A stretch of 64,000 nt of DNA from Morinoia aosen (GCA_030386875.1 CM059559.1:60650392-60714391), one strand, 5' to 3'. Positions 35,601 to 43,160 are shown, counted from the stretch's first letter. Program-made: numbers and translations. Notes: generated from the sequence alone by a model not told the origin.

Positions 35601-36720
35601 TCCTCCAGTCTACAATGGTTTATACATTGACAGCACATCCACATGGACCGAGATTTGATTTCTTGAACATTTGAGTACTGTGGACCCCCACTATACGACG
35701 TTAATCCATTCTGGAGTTGGGATTGAGGGCAAAATCATTGTATTACGAGCCAATAGCACATTGGTATCTTAGTGACACCGGCCAATGGCATACCAGCATC
35801 TTATGACATATGCAGTGACGCATATAGGGACGTATAAGCATGGTGTGATGCTCGCACATTTATACGCACGCACACTAACCCCCAGCTTTGAATTTTGGAA
35901 TTTTTTGGCTGTGCAAGAGAAATTGTTGATGGCGTAAAGCAGGAAAAATGCCAAAACAAGGCGATAAAAACTTCTTATTCTACTTTGTAACGTGAAAAAA
36001 GGGTAAGCTAGGGACACCGTAGCACAGGGATGATGGTGTCCTATCCTAAAAACCTTTATCTCACACTTGACCTTGGGCCCACAGCATCTGAATTGACTCA
36101 CAAGCACAATATGCCCGTGTTTCCAATCAACAATACAACCTAAGATACGTCATTTTTTTGTTCTATTGTGTTTTTCTGAAAAGTATAGATTACTGGTATA
36201 ATATTGTTGTACAATTTGCTAGGTAAGTTTTTTCTAATAATTGAAATTCACTGACATTCACTGCTTGTGGCGAGAGTTTCAAAATCAGAATGAAATGAAT
36301 GTCTAGGAAGATATTTTTACCATATCTTACAATTACATTCAAGCAAGTGAAACTGCAAAGTGACTTTTATCACTTTGACCTTTATTGAACTAACAAATAT
36401 TGCAGCACTCAAAAATACTACAGAAGGAAATAACAGTTGGAAATTCAAACAACACTTTTGATTTGTTGGTACTTTAGGTGTTCGACTTATAATATGGATA
36501 GATTTTCCATAAAAATACATTAAAATTCAGTTATACTAACAAATGTGATCCAAAATATAAATTAAAAATATGTGCACATATATGTTTGGGACAATTTTTC
36601 AACATAGGATTTCAATTCTCTTACATGCCTGTGAATAAGAATGCCATAATACCACAAGAAATCATTCACAGTTCTTGATTACCAACCTTTGACAGATGTC
36701 TTTTTTCCAAAAAGACTCAT
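11439..36720 (-). CDS. CHMP2B: CHMP2B, ESCRT-III subunit (five coding exons, spliced)
   Basis: Charged multivesicular body protein 2B, a subunit of the ESCRT-III filaments that remodel and cut endosomal, midbody and nuclear membranes with the AAA ATPase VPS4. It is cytosolic and assembles on membranes. Coding exons: 36687-36720, 24951-25046, 19298-19413, 13621-13801, 11439-11656 (34, 96, 116, 181, 218 nt; total 645, i.e. 214 residues plus stop; human CHMP2B has 213). Phases fit at all four GT-AG junctions. The Snf7 fold is seen as a basic N-terminal half ([19 protein letters not shown] at about 44-62, RKQKTRSY at about 71-78) and an acidic C-terminal half ([20 protein letters not shown] at about 145-164, [11 protein letters not shown] following). 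The last residues, [14 protein letters not shown], form the MIT-interacting motif that binds VPS4. The [21 protein letters not shown] block is closer to CHMP2B than CHMP2A. The introns (about 24.6 kb) are packed with transposons. Non-coding 5' exons may lie further upstream. Confidence 0.93.
12044..12385 (+). repeat. R350 retroposon
   Basis: Starts at CAGATTAGATTAGACGATAG and runs through GGCGTTCCAAAGAG, ATCATTTAGTATAG, GAAGGCCTACCTAACC and CCCATGGGAGTGCCAATG. It lies in CHMP2B intron 4 and the terminal hairpin is lost. Confidence 0.75.
12462..12690 (+). repeat. R350 retroposon, right end missing
   Basis: Starts at GTAGATTAGATTG, includes TTTAAGCCTCCCTCACC, AAGGCATTCCAAAAAG and CACGAGGTGCGTAG, and breaks off after ATGCTGAAAATATATAACAG. 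Confidence 0.65.
12694..13053 (+). repeat. R350 retroposon
   Basis: Full-length but diverged: GGTTAGTTAGTTTAATATCC at the left, GGAAGGCACTATTTAGTATGG, AGGCCTAACTAACTCTCAGC, GAGAGCTAATTTCC and GTAGTTGTTTCTCCC at the right. Confidence 0.75.
13621..13801 (-). CDS. CHMP2B: CHMP2B coding exon 4, with duplicated acceptor
   Basis: Begins at ATA (13801) right after ATGTATTTCAG (13812-13802) and ends before GTGAGT. Encodes residues 83-142: [12 protein letters not shown], then [20 protein letters not shown] and [17 protein letters not shown]. Only 11 bases of original intron remain before the exon; beyond them lies a retroposon (13813-14173), and a second copy of the same acceptor sits at 14187-14177. 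See the findings for the consequence. Confidence 0.93.
13813..14173 (+). repeat. R350 retroposon with 14 bp target duplication at CHMP2B exon 4
   Basis: Flanked by TATCTGAAATACAT at 13799-13812 and again at 14174-14187. The left end is an (ATT)n tract, the right end is GTATCCCCTTGAGGGG. A variable-length duplication with a simple tract at one side suggests target-primed retroposition with the tail at the left, i.e. the transcript strand is probably the minus strand. The family lacks a clear tRNA-like head. Confidence 0.88.
15376..15829 (+). mobile_element. LTR of a Ty3/gypsy-type retrotransposon
   Basis: A 454 bp LTR-like segment beginning TGTTATGGCC and ending GGCCTTACA. It has a TATA box (TATAAAAG) at 15580-15587, preceded by a short palindrome (ATACTCCTGGAGGAGTAT), and AATAAA at 15758-15763. 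Two bases after its end is TGGTGACCCC, a primer binding site. The internal region cannot be followed far past about 16000 and no second LTR is present. Confidence 0.7.
15580..15587 (+). promoter_or_regulatory. TATA box of the LTR
   Basis: TATAAAAG lies in the middle of the LTR, directly after a short inverted repeat. Confidence 0.55.
15832..15841 (+). promoter_or_regulatory. Primer binding site, tRNA-Trp type
   Basis: TGGTGACCCC is complementary to the 3' end of tRNA-Trp (...GGGGTCACCA). CsRn1-type gypsy elements are known for this primer. The match is only to the first ten bases; the following AGAAG departs from the usual GACGT. Confidence 0.6.
16216..17358. mobile_element. Foldback element, family A, bounded by TTAA
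   Basis: Starts TTAAGGGGGTCC and ends GGGACCCCCTTAA, so both sides read inward from TTAA. A ~90 bp block with CAAAAGAATAGAAGTCATTG occurs near 16388, inverted near 16690-16608, and direct again near 17050. A CCTTAGGTGGTGGA block and a C/G-tract hairpin near 17226-17246 match the copies at 1061 and 63828. No open frame. Confidence 0.75.
17620..18010 (+). repeat. R350 retroposon, with long terminal hairpin
   Basis: Contains AAGCTTCCCTACC, AAGGCACCATTTAGTATG, AGGAGCTGAAAAAACGG and GAAGGCCTTCATAAAC. The right end pairs GTAGTATTTC with GAAATACTAC and CCTTAGA with TCTAAGG around a short loop. Confidence 0.7.
18395..18740 (+). repeat. R350 retroposon
   Basis: Starts at CAGATTGGACGTTAGTTTAAG; includes GGCGTTCCAAAGAG, AGTAGGCGCTGAAAAACAG, GGCCTACCTAAC and GGAGCTAATTCCCATAG, ending near ATCCTGAGGGAT. 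Sits in CHMP2B intron 3. Confidence 0.75.
19298..19413 (-). CDS. CHMP2B: CHMP2B coding exon 3
   Basis: Preceded by GTTGCAG and followed by GTGAGC. Encodes residues 44-82, [19 protein letters not shown] followed by [20 protein letters not shown], the helix 2 region with the basic KQKTR patch typical of CHMP2. It ends on a codon boundary (phase 0). Confidence 0.93.
20163..20530 (+). repeat. R350 retroposon
   Basis: Starts at AGATTAGATAAGATTAGTTTAAG; landmarks AAAGGCACCATTTAGTG, GATGACCTACCTAACTCTCAGC and TACAAGTTATAATCCC. Sits in CHMP2B intron 2... that is, between exons 3 and 2 positions 19414-24950. Confidence 0.7.
21080..21386 (+). repeat. R350 retroposon, 5' part missing
   Basis: Begins inside the family at AAAGTGATCAGAAGAGAGG, then AAGGCACCATTTGGTATGG, ATGCACAAGGTGCATAG, AAGGCCTACTTAACTCTCAG and ATAGTTGTATTCCCCTG. 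Confidence 0.7.
21640..21925 (+). repeat. R350 retroposon, right end missing
   Basis: Has the (ATT)n left end, then AAGAAAGTTTTAGCCTCCC and ATGCACAAGGTGCACAG, and stops after CCTAACCTTTAGCTAG. Very close to the copy at 13813. Confidence 0.75.
22385..22830. repeat. Tandem ~170-180 bp modules
   Basis: Three diverged modules begin near 22420, 22591 and 22765. Each has GTAGCTCT(T/A)TTT, then a TCNATTGAT block and a CAATTCCTGTA or CATTCCTGTA block followed by CTT(C/T)AAAA. The same module occurs in opposite orientation near 52169, 52349 and 52533. It has no coding potential and lies in CHMP2B intron 2. Confidence 0.55.
22795..22863 (+). repeat. 69 bp direct repeat, copy 1
   Basis: Identical at 68 of 69 bases to 24563-24631; includes CTCCGGGAGGCGA and CAACAAGCTAATTAGCTGA. 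See copy 2. Confidence 0.85.
23020..23110 (-). repeat. 5S rRNA-like fragment (tentative)
   Basis: On the minus strand the sequence reads GGGACGCGCCAATGGATGGG followed by TGACC, resembling the 3' half of 5S rRNA, where GGATGGGTGACC is nearly invariant. Upstream similarity is loose. It could be a 5S-derived SINE head or chance. Confidence 0.25.
23316..23390 (+). repeat. Minisatellite, GGGTAGTCATGTG units
   Basis: Four tandem, imperfect copies of (AT)GGGTAGTCATGTG with variable TGTGATG spacers. The adjacent minus-strand open frame (23190-23393) is a by-product of this repeat. Confidence 0.75.
24563..24631 (+). repeat. 69 bp direct repeat, copy 2
   Basis: Near-identical to 22795-22863 though the flanks differ, which is unusual in this otherwise diverged intron. 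Confidence 0.85.
24951..25046 (-). CDS. CHMP2B: CHMP2B coding exon 2
   Basis: Preceded by CTTTCTGCAG at 25056-25047 and followed by the donor GTGAGT. It encodes residues 12-43 (D)[20 protein letters not shown] and onward to EREEKKLE, the first long helix of the Snf7 core, and ends one base into the next codon. Confidence 0.92.
26518..26774. repeat. Tandem duplication, period 129 bp
   Basis: Two adjacent copies (26518-26646, 26647-26774) of a unit with TTTTTATTCAGAGATTTTTCC, ACAATAAAACAATACCAAAC and GTTTGAATGAGTATATCC, differing at about a tenth of positions. It creates an apparent repeated peptide in a minus-strand open frame (26397-26789), which I do not regard as a gene. Confidence 0.85.
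27040..28275 (-). pseudogene. Penelope-like element reverse transcriptase remnant
   Basis: Reading the minus strand from about 28210: [16 protein letters not shown] (the 'L...Q..VL..G.KF' block before the polymerase domain), then after gaps [20 protein letters not shown] and VESLI (like VSFDVVSLFT), [17 protein letters not shown] near 27535-27490 (like TDGVAMGSPLSPVIAN), [10 protein letters not shown] near 27430 (the catalytic YVDD box), [11 protein letters not shown] and [13 protein letters not shown] (like FLDV..T.VYRKPT), and [11 protein letters not shown] near 27075. Order and spacing match Penelope-like reverse transcriptases. Several stops and frame changes; no GIY-YIG domain seen. It lies in CHMP2B intron 1 and its upstream side is cut by a Tc1 element. 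Confidence 0.8.
28446..30030 (+). mobile_element. Tc1/mariner-type element
   Basis: Starts CAGTGGGATGCAAAATTAT at 28448 and ends in the matching inverse TTTTGTCCCCACTG at about 30028, followed by TA. The ends are alike over about 45 bases with mismatches. At ~1.58 kb it has the usual size and carries a broken transposase. It interrupts or abuts the Penelope-like sequence at its left. Confidence 0.75.
28815..29690 (+). pseudogene. Tc1-type transposase, heavily mutated
   Basis: Recognisable pieces: the N-terminal KPQTGHL region near 28960, [12 protein letters not shown] near 29250 (second catalytic Asp region of the DDE domain), [16 protein letters not shown], a degenerate NPKRTA near 29530 (DNDPKHTA in active enzymes) and [15 protein letters not shown] near 29610-29655 with the final Glu. 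Multiple stops and frameshifts. Confidence 0.8.
30035..30520 (+). mobile_element. Tigger/pogo-type element, 5' fragment
   Basis: Starts CAGTGCAACCTAGGTTAG just after TATA. From 30242 a frame reads [15 protein letters not shown], then after one frameshift [20 protein letters not shown], the CENP-B-type helix-turn-helix of pogo/Tigger transposases. It ends where a TTAA-bounded MITE begins at 30526. Confidence 0.65.
30526..31066. mobile_element. piggyBac-type MITE (TTAACCCTTTGGGTAC ends)
   Basis: Left end TTAACCCTTTGGGTAC, right end GTACCCAAAGGGGTAA with the final base of TTAA mutated. No coding capacity. 541 bp. Confidence 0.65.
31162..31530 (+). pseudogene. Tc1-type transposase, N-terminal fragment
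   Basis: [20 protein letters not shown] and [20 protein letters not shown] match the paired-type helix-turn-helix of Tc1 transposases (SDFERG.IVGARLAGASVTETA). After a stop at about 31327 the next frame still reads [20 protein letters not shown], the following linker. The catalytic domain is absent because a hAT-type element begins at 31650. It is distinct from the 28446-30030 element. Confidence 0.8.
32410..33170. repeat. Foldback insertion with perfect 83 bp arms
   Basis: Inverted arms of about 370 bp. The centre is perfect: 32668-32750 pairs base for base with 32760-32842 around a 9-base loop (ACCATCTTG). Outer arms match imperfectly (GGGGAAATGAAGCATTCCG at 32416 and its inverse near 33160). 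The centre is GC-rich and repeats CCAAGATGGCGACC on both sides. Confidence 0.9.
33296..34501 (+). mobile_element. piggyBac-type element with 18 bp perfect terminal repeats
   Basis: TTAACACGTTAAGTGCGG at the left is exactly inverted at the right. The host unit elsewhere reads TATATTAATATCCATG; here it is split exactly at TTAA with TTAA on both sides, the hallmark of piggyBac insertion. Subterminal CCACCGGTGG or CCACCTGTGG motifs occur at both ends. Most of a transposase is missing. Confidence 0.85.
33807..34031 (+). pseudogene. piggyBac transposase-like acidic N-terminus
   Basis: ATG at 33807 opens [20 protein letters not shown] and an acidic serine-rich stretch ending SPDEFES at TAA 33933-33935. 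Reading past that stop in the same frame gives another acidic stretch ([18 protein letters not shown]) to 34031. Such acidic N-termini precede the catalytic core in piggyBac transposases. The core itself is absent, so this is an internal-deletion derivative. The identification rests on element context and composition, not on a catalytic motif. Confidence 0.5.
34975..35215. repeat. Palindromic module inside hAT-type element 1
   Basis: Arms of about 115 bp (AGTGGTGGCAGATAACCCAC at 34965 and its inverse at 35220) flank an AT spacer. The same palindrome occurs at 41815-42075 in element 2, so it belongs to the element. Confidence 0.85.
35679..36130 (+). mobile_element. Tigger-like element end
   Basis: Contains CTGTGGACCCCCACTATACG followed by ACGTTAATCC, a pattern typical of Tigger/pogo termini, and matches 45175-45460 along about 300 bp (GTGACGCATATAGGGACGTAT; TTTTGGAATTTTTTGGC). 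No transposase motif is left. Confidence 0.55.
36687..36720 (-). CDS. CHMP2B: CHMP2B coding exon 1
   Basis: Encodes [11 protein letters not shown] plus the first base of an Asp codon, then the donor GTTGGT at 36686 downward. MSLFGKKT matches the start of CHMP2 proteins, where the hydrophobic/basic N-terminus touches membrane. At 34 nt the exon is easily missed; the following base of the next exon completes GAT, which confirms the join. Confidence 0.9.
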
Positions 36721-37959
36721 GTTGAAAAATATAACAAAAATTTTTCAATTCATCTGAAAAAAATAATCTGTATAAGAAAAAAGTAACAATGAACACTTTA
36801 CATGTCATATTCTACTTATACATAATTGCAAATTAAAGTAAAAAACAGCTCTAATGACAACAGGAAATTCAGCTTAAAATTACATCTACCACATTTGCCT
36901 ATTCATTTACACTCAAAGATTTACCTGTCGTTAGTATAGATATTGTTACAAGAATGATAAGATTGAATATTTAGTTCAAATCCAGAGATATGTTATGTAC
37001 AGCCCAAACTAGGCACAAAGAAAACTCCTGGGTAAGCGTTTGAGACACTCAACCTTATAACCTCAACTATTCCTCTTCATCTTATTTATAAGGTCTATGA
37101 ATTGATTTAAGTTTGAAAATCTGTTTTTCCACGTTCTTTCTTGGATCTATTGATCTACTTATAGAGAACTCAGTTTTGGCTGGCCCAAACACATTATATC
37201 CTGAACACAAGGACATAATGAATAGAGGTCATGGATATGAATTAATGACTTGATTCAAGTGAACATGCCAAACCGAAAACTAAACTTAAATGTGAGGTAC
37301 TTTATTTTTCTTGAAAACTGATTAAAAAGATGCTAACATAACCTGGATGTTGGAGTAAAGGGACTGCCCAACTGCAAACATCTAGTGCTACTGAAAATTT
37401 GAAAAATTCTTGTAACCAGGGGTTGCATCATTACTTTTACTAGCACAGCCTTCATGTATGTTTCTAAAAGGTAACTTATCATTATTTTATCTTCCATAAT
37501 GAAAAAATAGTTAAAATGGAATATGTTATGTTATTTCCTTTTTTTTTATTTGTTATTTTTTTTCCCTCCACAACCTAAGTAAAGCATCAGCTGCACTGGC
37601 AAGTTTTCAACATATCTCTTTCAAGGTAACATGAGTAACTTTACTTCATTGTTATTAATTTGACTAATTTTTATTTTGTTTATTAAGGATCCTTAATTCT
37701 CTTGATTGATTTACATTAGTTTTTATTAGATGTGTTGAGTTTTTATTTGGTTTCTAAGTTATAGAATTTATTCTACTTCATGTTCTTATTCAAGTTAAAA
37801 TGGGTATAAGTATGTGAAATGATTCCTTTTAGTTGCACAGGTCCAGTTGAAATTCTTAATTTTTTATTTTTATCACTGTCCTTTGTAAGTATCTTTTACT
37901 CACATCAAGATTACAACTCCAGTTACTCTAATTTCCTCTGTTTATATATGGAGCATGTA
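36721..37959. other. Upstream of CHMP2B; nothing identified
   Basis: AT-rich sequence directly 5' of the CHMP2B start codon. It should contain the promoter or an intron to an upstream non-coding exon, but I see no CpG-rich block, TATA box in a convincing position or repeat. The short frame at 37819-38004 has no recognisable domain. Confidence 0.3.
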
Positions 37960-38302
37960 TTAACCCCTTCCCCAACGGTTAAAAACGTTTCTTTTTCAGA
38001 CTAATTTTTTATTTTGGTTAGGTTGGGTGCAAACACCCATCCGACAACAATGGCTATCGGAGCAAGTCTAGTAACAATGTCCTTGAAATCCCACAGCTCT
38101 ACCCTATCGCCTGTCAGGCATACAATTTGACGGAATACTCATTTCACATGTAGAATGGCTTCCTAAGGCTTGAAATTGACAAGTATATACGTATGTAACT
38201 GGTTTTTGAAGGTAAAGTTTCAGACGAGTATACTCTTCGACGACTGAAAAAAGAACATTTTGTGAAAAAGTATATACACGTTTTTGCCGGGGAAGGGGTT
38301 GA
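37960..38302. mobile_element. TTAA-bounded MITE (TTAACCCCTTCCCC ends)
   Basis: Left end TTAACCCCTTCCCCAACGG; right end is the inverse, GCCGGGGAAGGGGTTGA, with one changed base in TTAA. AAAACGTTTCTTTTTCAG near the left end is partly inverted near the right. 343 bp. Confidence 0.65.
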
Positions 38303-38334
38303 TATATTATTAGTCAAATTAAGGTATGTAATGG

Positions 38335-38959
38335 TGTTGTGGGATGTGCAAATCCCGAGACCCAAGGTCTCAAAGCCGAGCTCGGATCGGCCTCCTAACC
38401 TCCCCTGCAGCCGACACCAGACACACACCTGAGCTCGTGTGTCAGAGGACACACCTAGTGTGAACACACGCTGCCGTGAAACAAACACACTTCACGGCAG
38501 AATGGAAGCACACATAGCTCCAAGCTAGTGTGGTGTGTCTGAACAACACTCAGATACACAGGCACACAACACGCCTGCAGGTCCTACATGCTTGTGTCTC
38601 AGCACAAAGAAAACAACACAACACAAGTATCTTGCAAGATACTTCAAGAGCAAAACCGGAAGCTCAAACACGCTCAACCTCACTCGCCAGCAACAGACGC
38701 AATAACCCCCAAGGCCGGCGCTCAGACCGACGCTCCACACGTCAGGAAATAGATCCCACAAGATATCTCCTGCCACTCAAACGGAGCAGCTTATAACATA
38801 AATACGTCGCTTGTGTAATTCTAAACAGAATAAACACATTGGAACACCAAAGCGTCCGTGAACACAAAATACGATGTGTACACAAGCAACCCGCCGACAG
38901 GTGCCGCCCTGTGATTGGCCGCGCGTAGGAATACATGCCTGGCGTAGCAATACACCACA
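38335..38959 (+). mobile_element. Solo LTR with 5 bp target duplication
   Basis: AATGG at 38330-38334 and at 38960-38964 flank a 625 bp segment that begins TGTTGTGGGATG and ends AATACACCACA. TG...CA ends and a 5 bp duplication are the signs of retroviral-type integration followed by LTR-LTR recombination. An AATAAA lies near 38829 on the plus strand. GC content is well above the surroundings. Family not determined. Confidence 0.8.
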
Positions 38960-39954
38960 AATGGCACATTAGATCTTAAGCTTTCCAGGTTGCATAGAAG
39001 TGTACATTTCTGTTTCCATTTAAAAAAGTCAAATAACTAATGAAGTATCCAAGAGAAGCAAGTAACATGAAATAGTATATGTTCTGTAGAAGTTATAGTT
39101 TGATTCAAAACACAGACTAAAGAAAATGGTTAGTAACAATTAAATGCATATGGCCTCTAGTAAGGGGAAGGTCATTCATCTTTTTTTGGAACAATGATGG
39201 ATAAACATGGTAAGAAAATGCTTTGAAATAAATATGTACTGATGTAGGAGTGGTCTCACTAGAGATGTGACTCAAAAAAACCAAGCCGTTTTTTTTAAAA
39301 AAAAAACACTTTTTTTACATAAAAAAACGTGGTCAAAAAAACGTTGTTTATTTTTTTTTCAATATTTTGTCTGAAAATTACTCAGCAAGAAAAAGAACAT
39401 TACATTATTTATTTTCATGTCAAATTACAAAATAAAACAGCATACTTCTTAATTGATGGTTTTCTATGGTTTTATGAAATTTTTCATTTTCTGCGGTTTC
39501 ATGCTTTGATATTTCATTTATTTTACAATACATGTGAATGACCTTCAACTCCCAAAATGGTATGTTATAATAACATATCTTTACTTATGGTCATTGATAG
39601 AGATGTGACTAAAAAACCATGCTGTTTTTAAAAAAACACGTTATTTATACAAAATTATGAATAAAAACCATGGATATTAATATATTTATGTGACCTTAAA
39701 AATCCAATGCTTTTTTTTTTAAACATTGTTTTTTAACAGAAAAATCTTGACTAAAAAAACATGGCTATTATATTTTATGGGACCAAAAAAATTGTTTTTT
39801 TTTTAAACATTTAAAAAAATCATGACTAAAAAACACCGATATAAATATCAGGAAAGTAATTTTTCTTTATTCGAATTGTCTTTAGAAACTTATGAACAAA
39901 GAATGCTGTTAATATTGAATTGAAATCATGTTTATTAGAACTGTACTAGTTCTT

Positions 39955-40185
39955 AGAATAAAATATCTACAAAGAATCTATTCACTCCATAAAACCTTTT
40001 GGAGACCAGCTCCATCCTCAGTCATTCAGTAAAATTTGTTGAAATGGACAATGAATTTTCACTGTTCCTTTGAAAAACATTTGACTGAATGACTTACTGA
40101 GGATGGAGCTAGTCTCCGAAAGGTTTTATAGAGTGAATAGATTCTTTGTGGATATTTTATTCTAAGACCTGGTAAGGTTCTAATG
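39955..40185. repeat. Palindromic module inside hAT-type element 2
   Basis: CTTAGAATAAAATATCTAC near 39953 is inverted near 40150-40168, with ATTCACT.CATAAAACCTTT between; the arms are about 100 bp. One arm only survives at 32274-32380 in element 1, where the foldback at 32410 begins. Confidence 0.8.
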
Positions 40186-40613
40186 GATATTAATATATCT
40201 TATGTGACCAAAAAATCCATGCTGTTTTTTGAATGTTTTTGTTACAAAAAAGTCATGACTAAACAACACGGATATTAATATACGTTATTTTACCATAAAC
40301 AACCATGCTGTTTTTTAGAAAAACATCTTTTTTTACAGCAAAATCATGATTAAAAAATGTGGATATTAATATATTTCATGTGCCAACAAAAACCATGCTG
40401 GTTTTTTTTAAATCATGTTTTCTTTCCAAAAAAATCATGACTAAAAAACATGGATATTAATAACTTTTTGTGAAAAAAACATGGTTTTTAAAAGGTCATG
40501 TTTTTTTGGTCAGATAAAATTTCATAACACTCATGTTTTTTGTAAAAAATCTTTTTTCATAAAGCATGGTTTTTTGGTCACATAAAATAAATTAATATCC
40601 ATGTTTTTTTTAC

Positions 40614-41178
40614 AGATTAGATTAGTCATTAGTTTTAGTGCTCGCCATAGCGCAAGTGGCTAGGGGTTCTGCCGCCGTGCGGGAGACCCGGGATCGATTC
40701 TCGGCGCTGGCGGTGGCGATTTTCTCTGTTGGGTATAGGAGAAAAATTCCAAGCACAATATCCCACTCCACCCAGGTGTCTGAAATGGGTACCGGTCTTG
40801 ACCGGGGGAAAGCGTCATGGCGCCCTGGCGTTAGTAATAAGGCATTTGAAAATCCAATGTAAAAGGTGATATGTATCAGGCTTGATTGGAAATAAAGCAT
40901 CCGTAGATGCCTTCATTATTTTTAGCCTCCCTACCCAGCAACAAATGCAAACCAAAGAGAGGAAGGAAGATTATGAAACAAGATCAAAGTTGAAGAAGAC
41001 AGTAGTAGGTGCTGAAAACCAGGACAGCAGTGAACCGAAAAAAGGTGGTCCTCAACATAACAAAAACATTTCATTTCAACAAAAAGGAGGCCTACCTAAC
41101 TCTCAGCTTGGGCCCTCACATTGTCCCCCTGGAAGTGCTAGTTCCCATAGATACAATAATTGTATCCCCCTGAGGGGG
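40614..41178 (+). repeat. R350 retroposon with 12 bp target duplication
   Basis: TGTTTTTTTTAC at 40602-40613 and at 41179-41190. Left end AGATTAGATTAG, right end GTATCCCCCTGAGGGGG. The family body is split at 40639 by a tRNA-derived SINE and has a further internal deletion relative to other copies. Confidence 0.85.
40639..40913 (+). repeat. tRNA-derived SINE with 12 bp target duplication
   Basis: CATTAGTTTTAG (40627-40638) and CATTATTTTTAG (40914-40925) flank a 275 bp element. It has a tRNA-like head with A box TAGCGCAAGTGGC (40648-40660) and B box GGGATCGATTCTCG (40690-40703), correctly spaced for an RNA polymerase III promoter, then an unrelated body. Inserted inside the R350 copy. Confidence 0.85.
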
Positions 41179-41799
41179 TGTTTTTTTTACGAAGAAGTTG
41201 TGACCAAAAAATTAATAATAATATTTCAATAAAAAAAACATGTTTTAAAAAACAATGATTTTTTTGATAACATAAAATATGTTAATATCCATGATTTTAA
41301 AATACGATTTTTGATGAAAAATAGATAAAATAAAACAGCATGGTTTTTTGGTTGCATAAAATATATTCATATCCAGGTTTTCTTATACATCATTGTTTGT
41401 AAAAAAAACATTTTTTAAAAAAAGCATGGGGTTTTTTAGGTCTCATATATTCATGTTTTTTTAGTCATGATTTTTTAGTACAAAAACATTTTTTTGGTCT
41501 CATAAATATATTATTCATGTTTTTCAGTCATGATTTTTTAGTAAGAAACATGTTTTTTTTTTAAACTGCAAGAGGCTTTTTAGGTCACATGAAATATATT
41601 ATTTTTTAGTCATGATTCTTTATAAAAAAAACAGCATGGTTATATTTGGTACCAGAAAATATATTAATATTCATTTTTATTAGTCAGAATTTTTTGTAAA
41701 AAAAACATGTTTTAAAAAAACAGCATATTTTTTTGGTCACCTAAAATATATTAATATCTATGGTTTTTAGTCATTTTTTTGGAACGAAAACATAAAAAT

Positions 41800-42085
41800 G
41801 AAACCATACATCAAAAGTGGTGGCAGATAACCCACAATTACCTAGAGGCGTCTAAGAGGTACAGCAGGAGCCACAGAGCTTATATTGATAGAGTCAAAAT
41901 TCAGAGCTTATTATCTCTGCAAAGTCTGATTTTTTTGGTCACATAAAAACAAAATCAGACATAGTAAAGATAGTAAGCTCTGAATTTTGACTCCATCAAT
42001 ATAAGTTCTGTGGCTCCTGCTGTTCCTCTTAGACGCCTCTAGGTAATTGTGGGTTATCGGCCACCACTTTTACTGTATGGTTTCT
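41800..42085. repeat. Palindromic module, second copy
   Basis: Arms with AAGTGGTGGCAGATAACCC and TCAATATAAG-TTCTGTGGCTCC; same module as 34975-35215. Confidence 0.85.
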
Positions 42086-42547
42086 TTTTGATGTTTTTGT
42101 AACAATAAAATGACTAAAAAACATGGATATTAATATATTTTAGGTGCCCAAAAAAAAAACCCAGACATATACTTAAAAAAATTTAGGTGTGCAAAAAAAA
42201 CTAAAAAAAAAAAAAAAACAAAAAACACATTTTTTTGCAAAAAACGCAATCAAATAAAACCTTTTTTTTGCATCACTAGGTCTCACTAGTGTATAAATTG
42301 GTTAGCAAAGCAAAATTCAGGTATATCTTAAAAATTGCGCCGAAAGTTTCAAACACGTTAGATTTATTCAGTTGGTTTCATTACCAACACATCTGAAAGA
42401 TGCCAAACATGTCCACTCTGCCTCATGAAGGAAAAAAAATGAATCATGCACATTCATTCAATAAAATAGTAATTTAGCTTATAAATCAACAATTAGGAAA
42501 TACTTGATAAATATTCATTCTAATTGTCAATTCATCGGCTGGTACTA

Positions 42548-42660
42548 CCAATCCCCTCAGGGGGATACAACTATTGTATCTATGGGAATTAGCGCTCACA
42601 GGGGTACTATGCGAGGGCCCGAGCTAAAGGTTAGGTAGGCTTCCTTTTTGTTGTAATTGA
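42548..42660 (-). repeat. R350 retroposon, right end only, inverted
   Basis: Inverse of the family end: CCCCTCAGGGGGATACAACT, ATTAGCGCTC, GAGCTAAAGGTTAGGTAGGC. The rest is missing. Confidence 0.8.
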
Positions 42661-43160
42661 AAGCTATGCAGCATGAATGGTTAAACACAGCAGCAACATA
42701 AAATTATTAAACTTTTACAACTAAACCCTACATAGTTTGACCCAATTTCCATTTCTAGAAGTATGTGACAGGCTAATAAAAATCAAACCAATTAAATAAA
42801 ATTGAAAGTGCATTTTAAAGTATTTGTAAATTTAATACAGAAGTAGCTAAATATTCTAGTTTAATTAACCTTGTAAATTGTCAAATACTACGAAGCTAAT
42901 AATTTTATTTCAATTTAGCATGTAAATTGCCATGTATAATGAATCTTGCATTTTTCTTCTATTTCAGATACTTGAAAAACTCACAAACAAACTTATTTAT
43001 AGTTGATTACGTGTTCACAGATCATTTTAGTTTTGGGGCCTATCGAATTTTAATGTTTTCTTTTTTTAAAGTATGTATTTTGGTGTGAAAAACGCAAAAA
43101 TGACAACCATTTTGTGAATAAATTATTCATTAAGTGTTACTAACCTAACCAAACCTAACC
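42655..43160 (+). repeat. ~500 bp duplicated segment, copy 1
   Basis: Aligns with 46505-46998: TGAAAGCTATGCAGCATGAA, AGTATGTGACAGGCTAA, TTTTGGGGCCTATCGAATTT, TGTGAAAAACGCAAAAATGA, then CCTAACC. Identity is moderate, with small gaps. No gene seen. Confidence 0.75.

Larger units (their letters stand above)
39260..42278. mobile_element. Palindromic hAT-type element 2, perfect 8 bp target duplication
   Basis: GGTCTCAC at 39252-39259 and at 42279-42286. Ends are TAGAGATGTGAC and GCATCACTA. Same ~85 bp units and palindromic modules as the element at 31650. It contains an R350 copy (40614-41178), which in turn contains a tRNA-derived SINE. No transposase; presumably mobilised in trans. Confidence 0.88.

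Noticed and set aside
40622-40900. 92-codon minus-strand and 74-codon plus-strand frames
   Set aside because: Both lie within the tRNA-derived SINE, which explains the sequence.
31650-42290. CRISPR-like regular repeats
   Set aside because: The ~85 bp AT-rich units have no unique spacers, vary in length and lie inside eukaryotic transposons.
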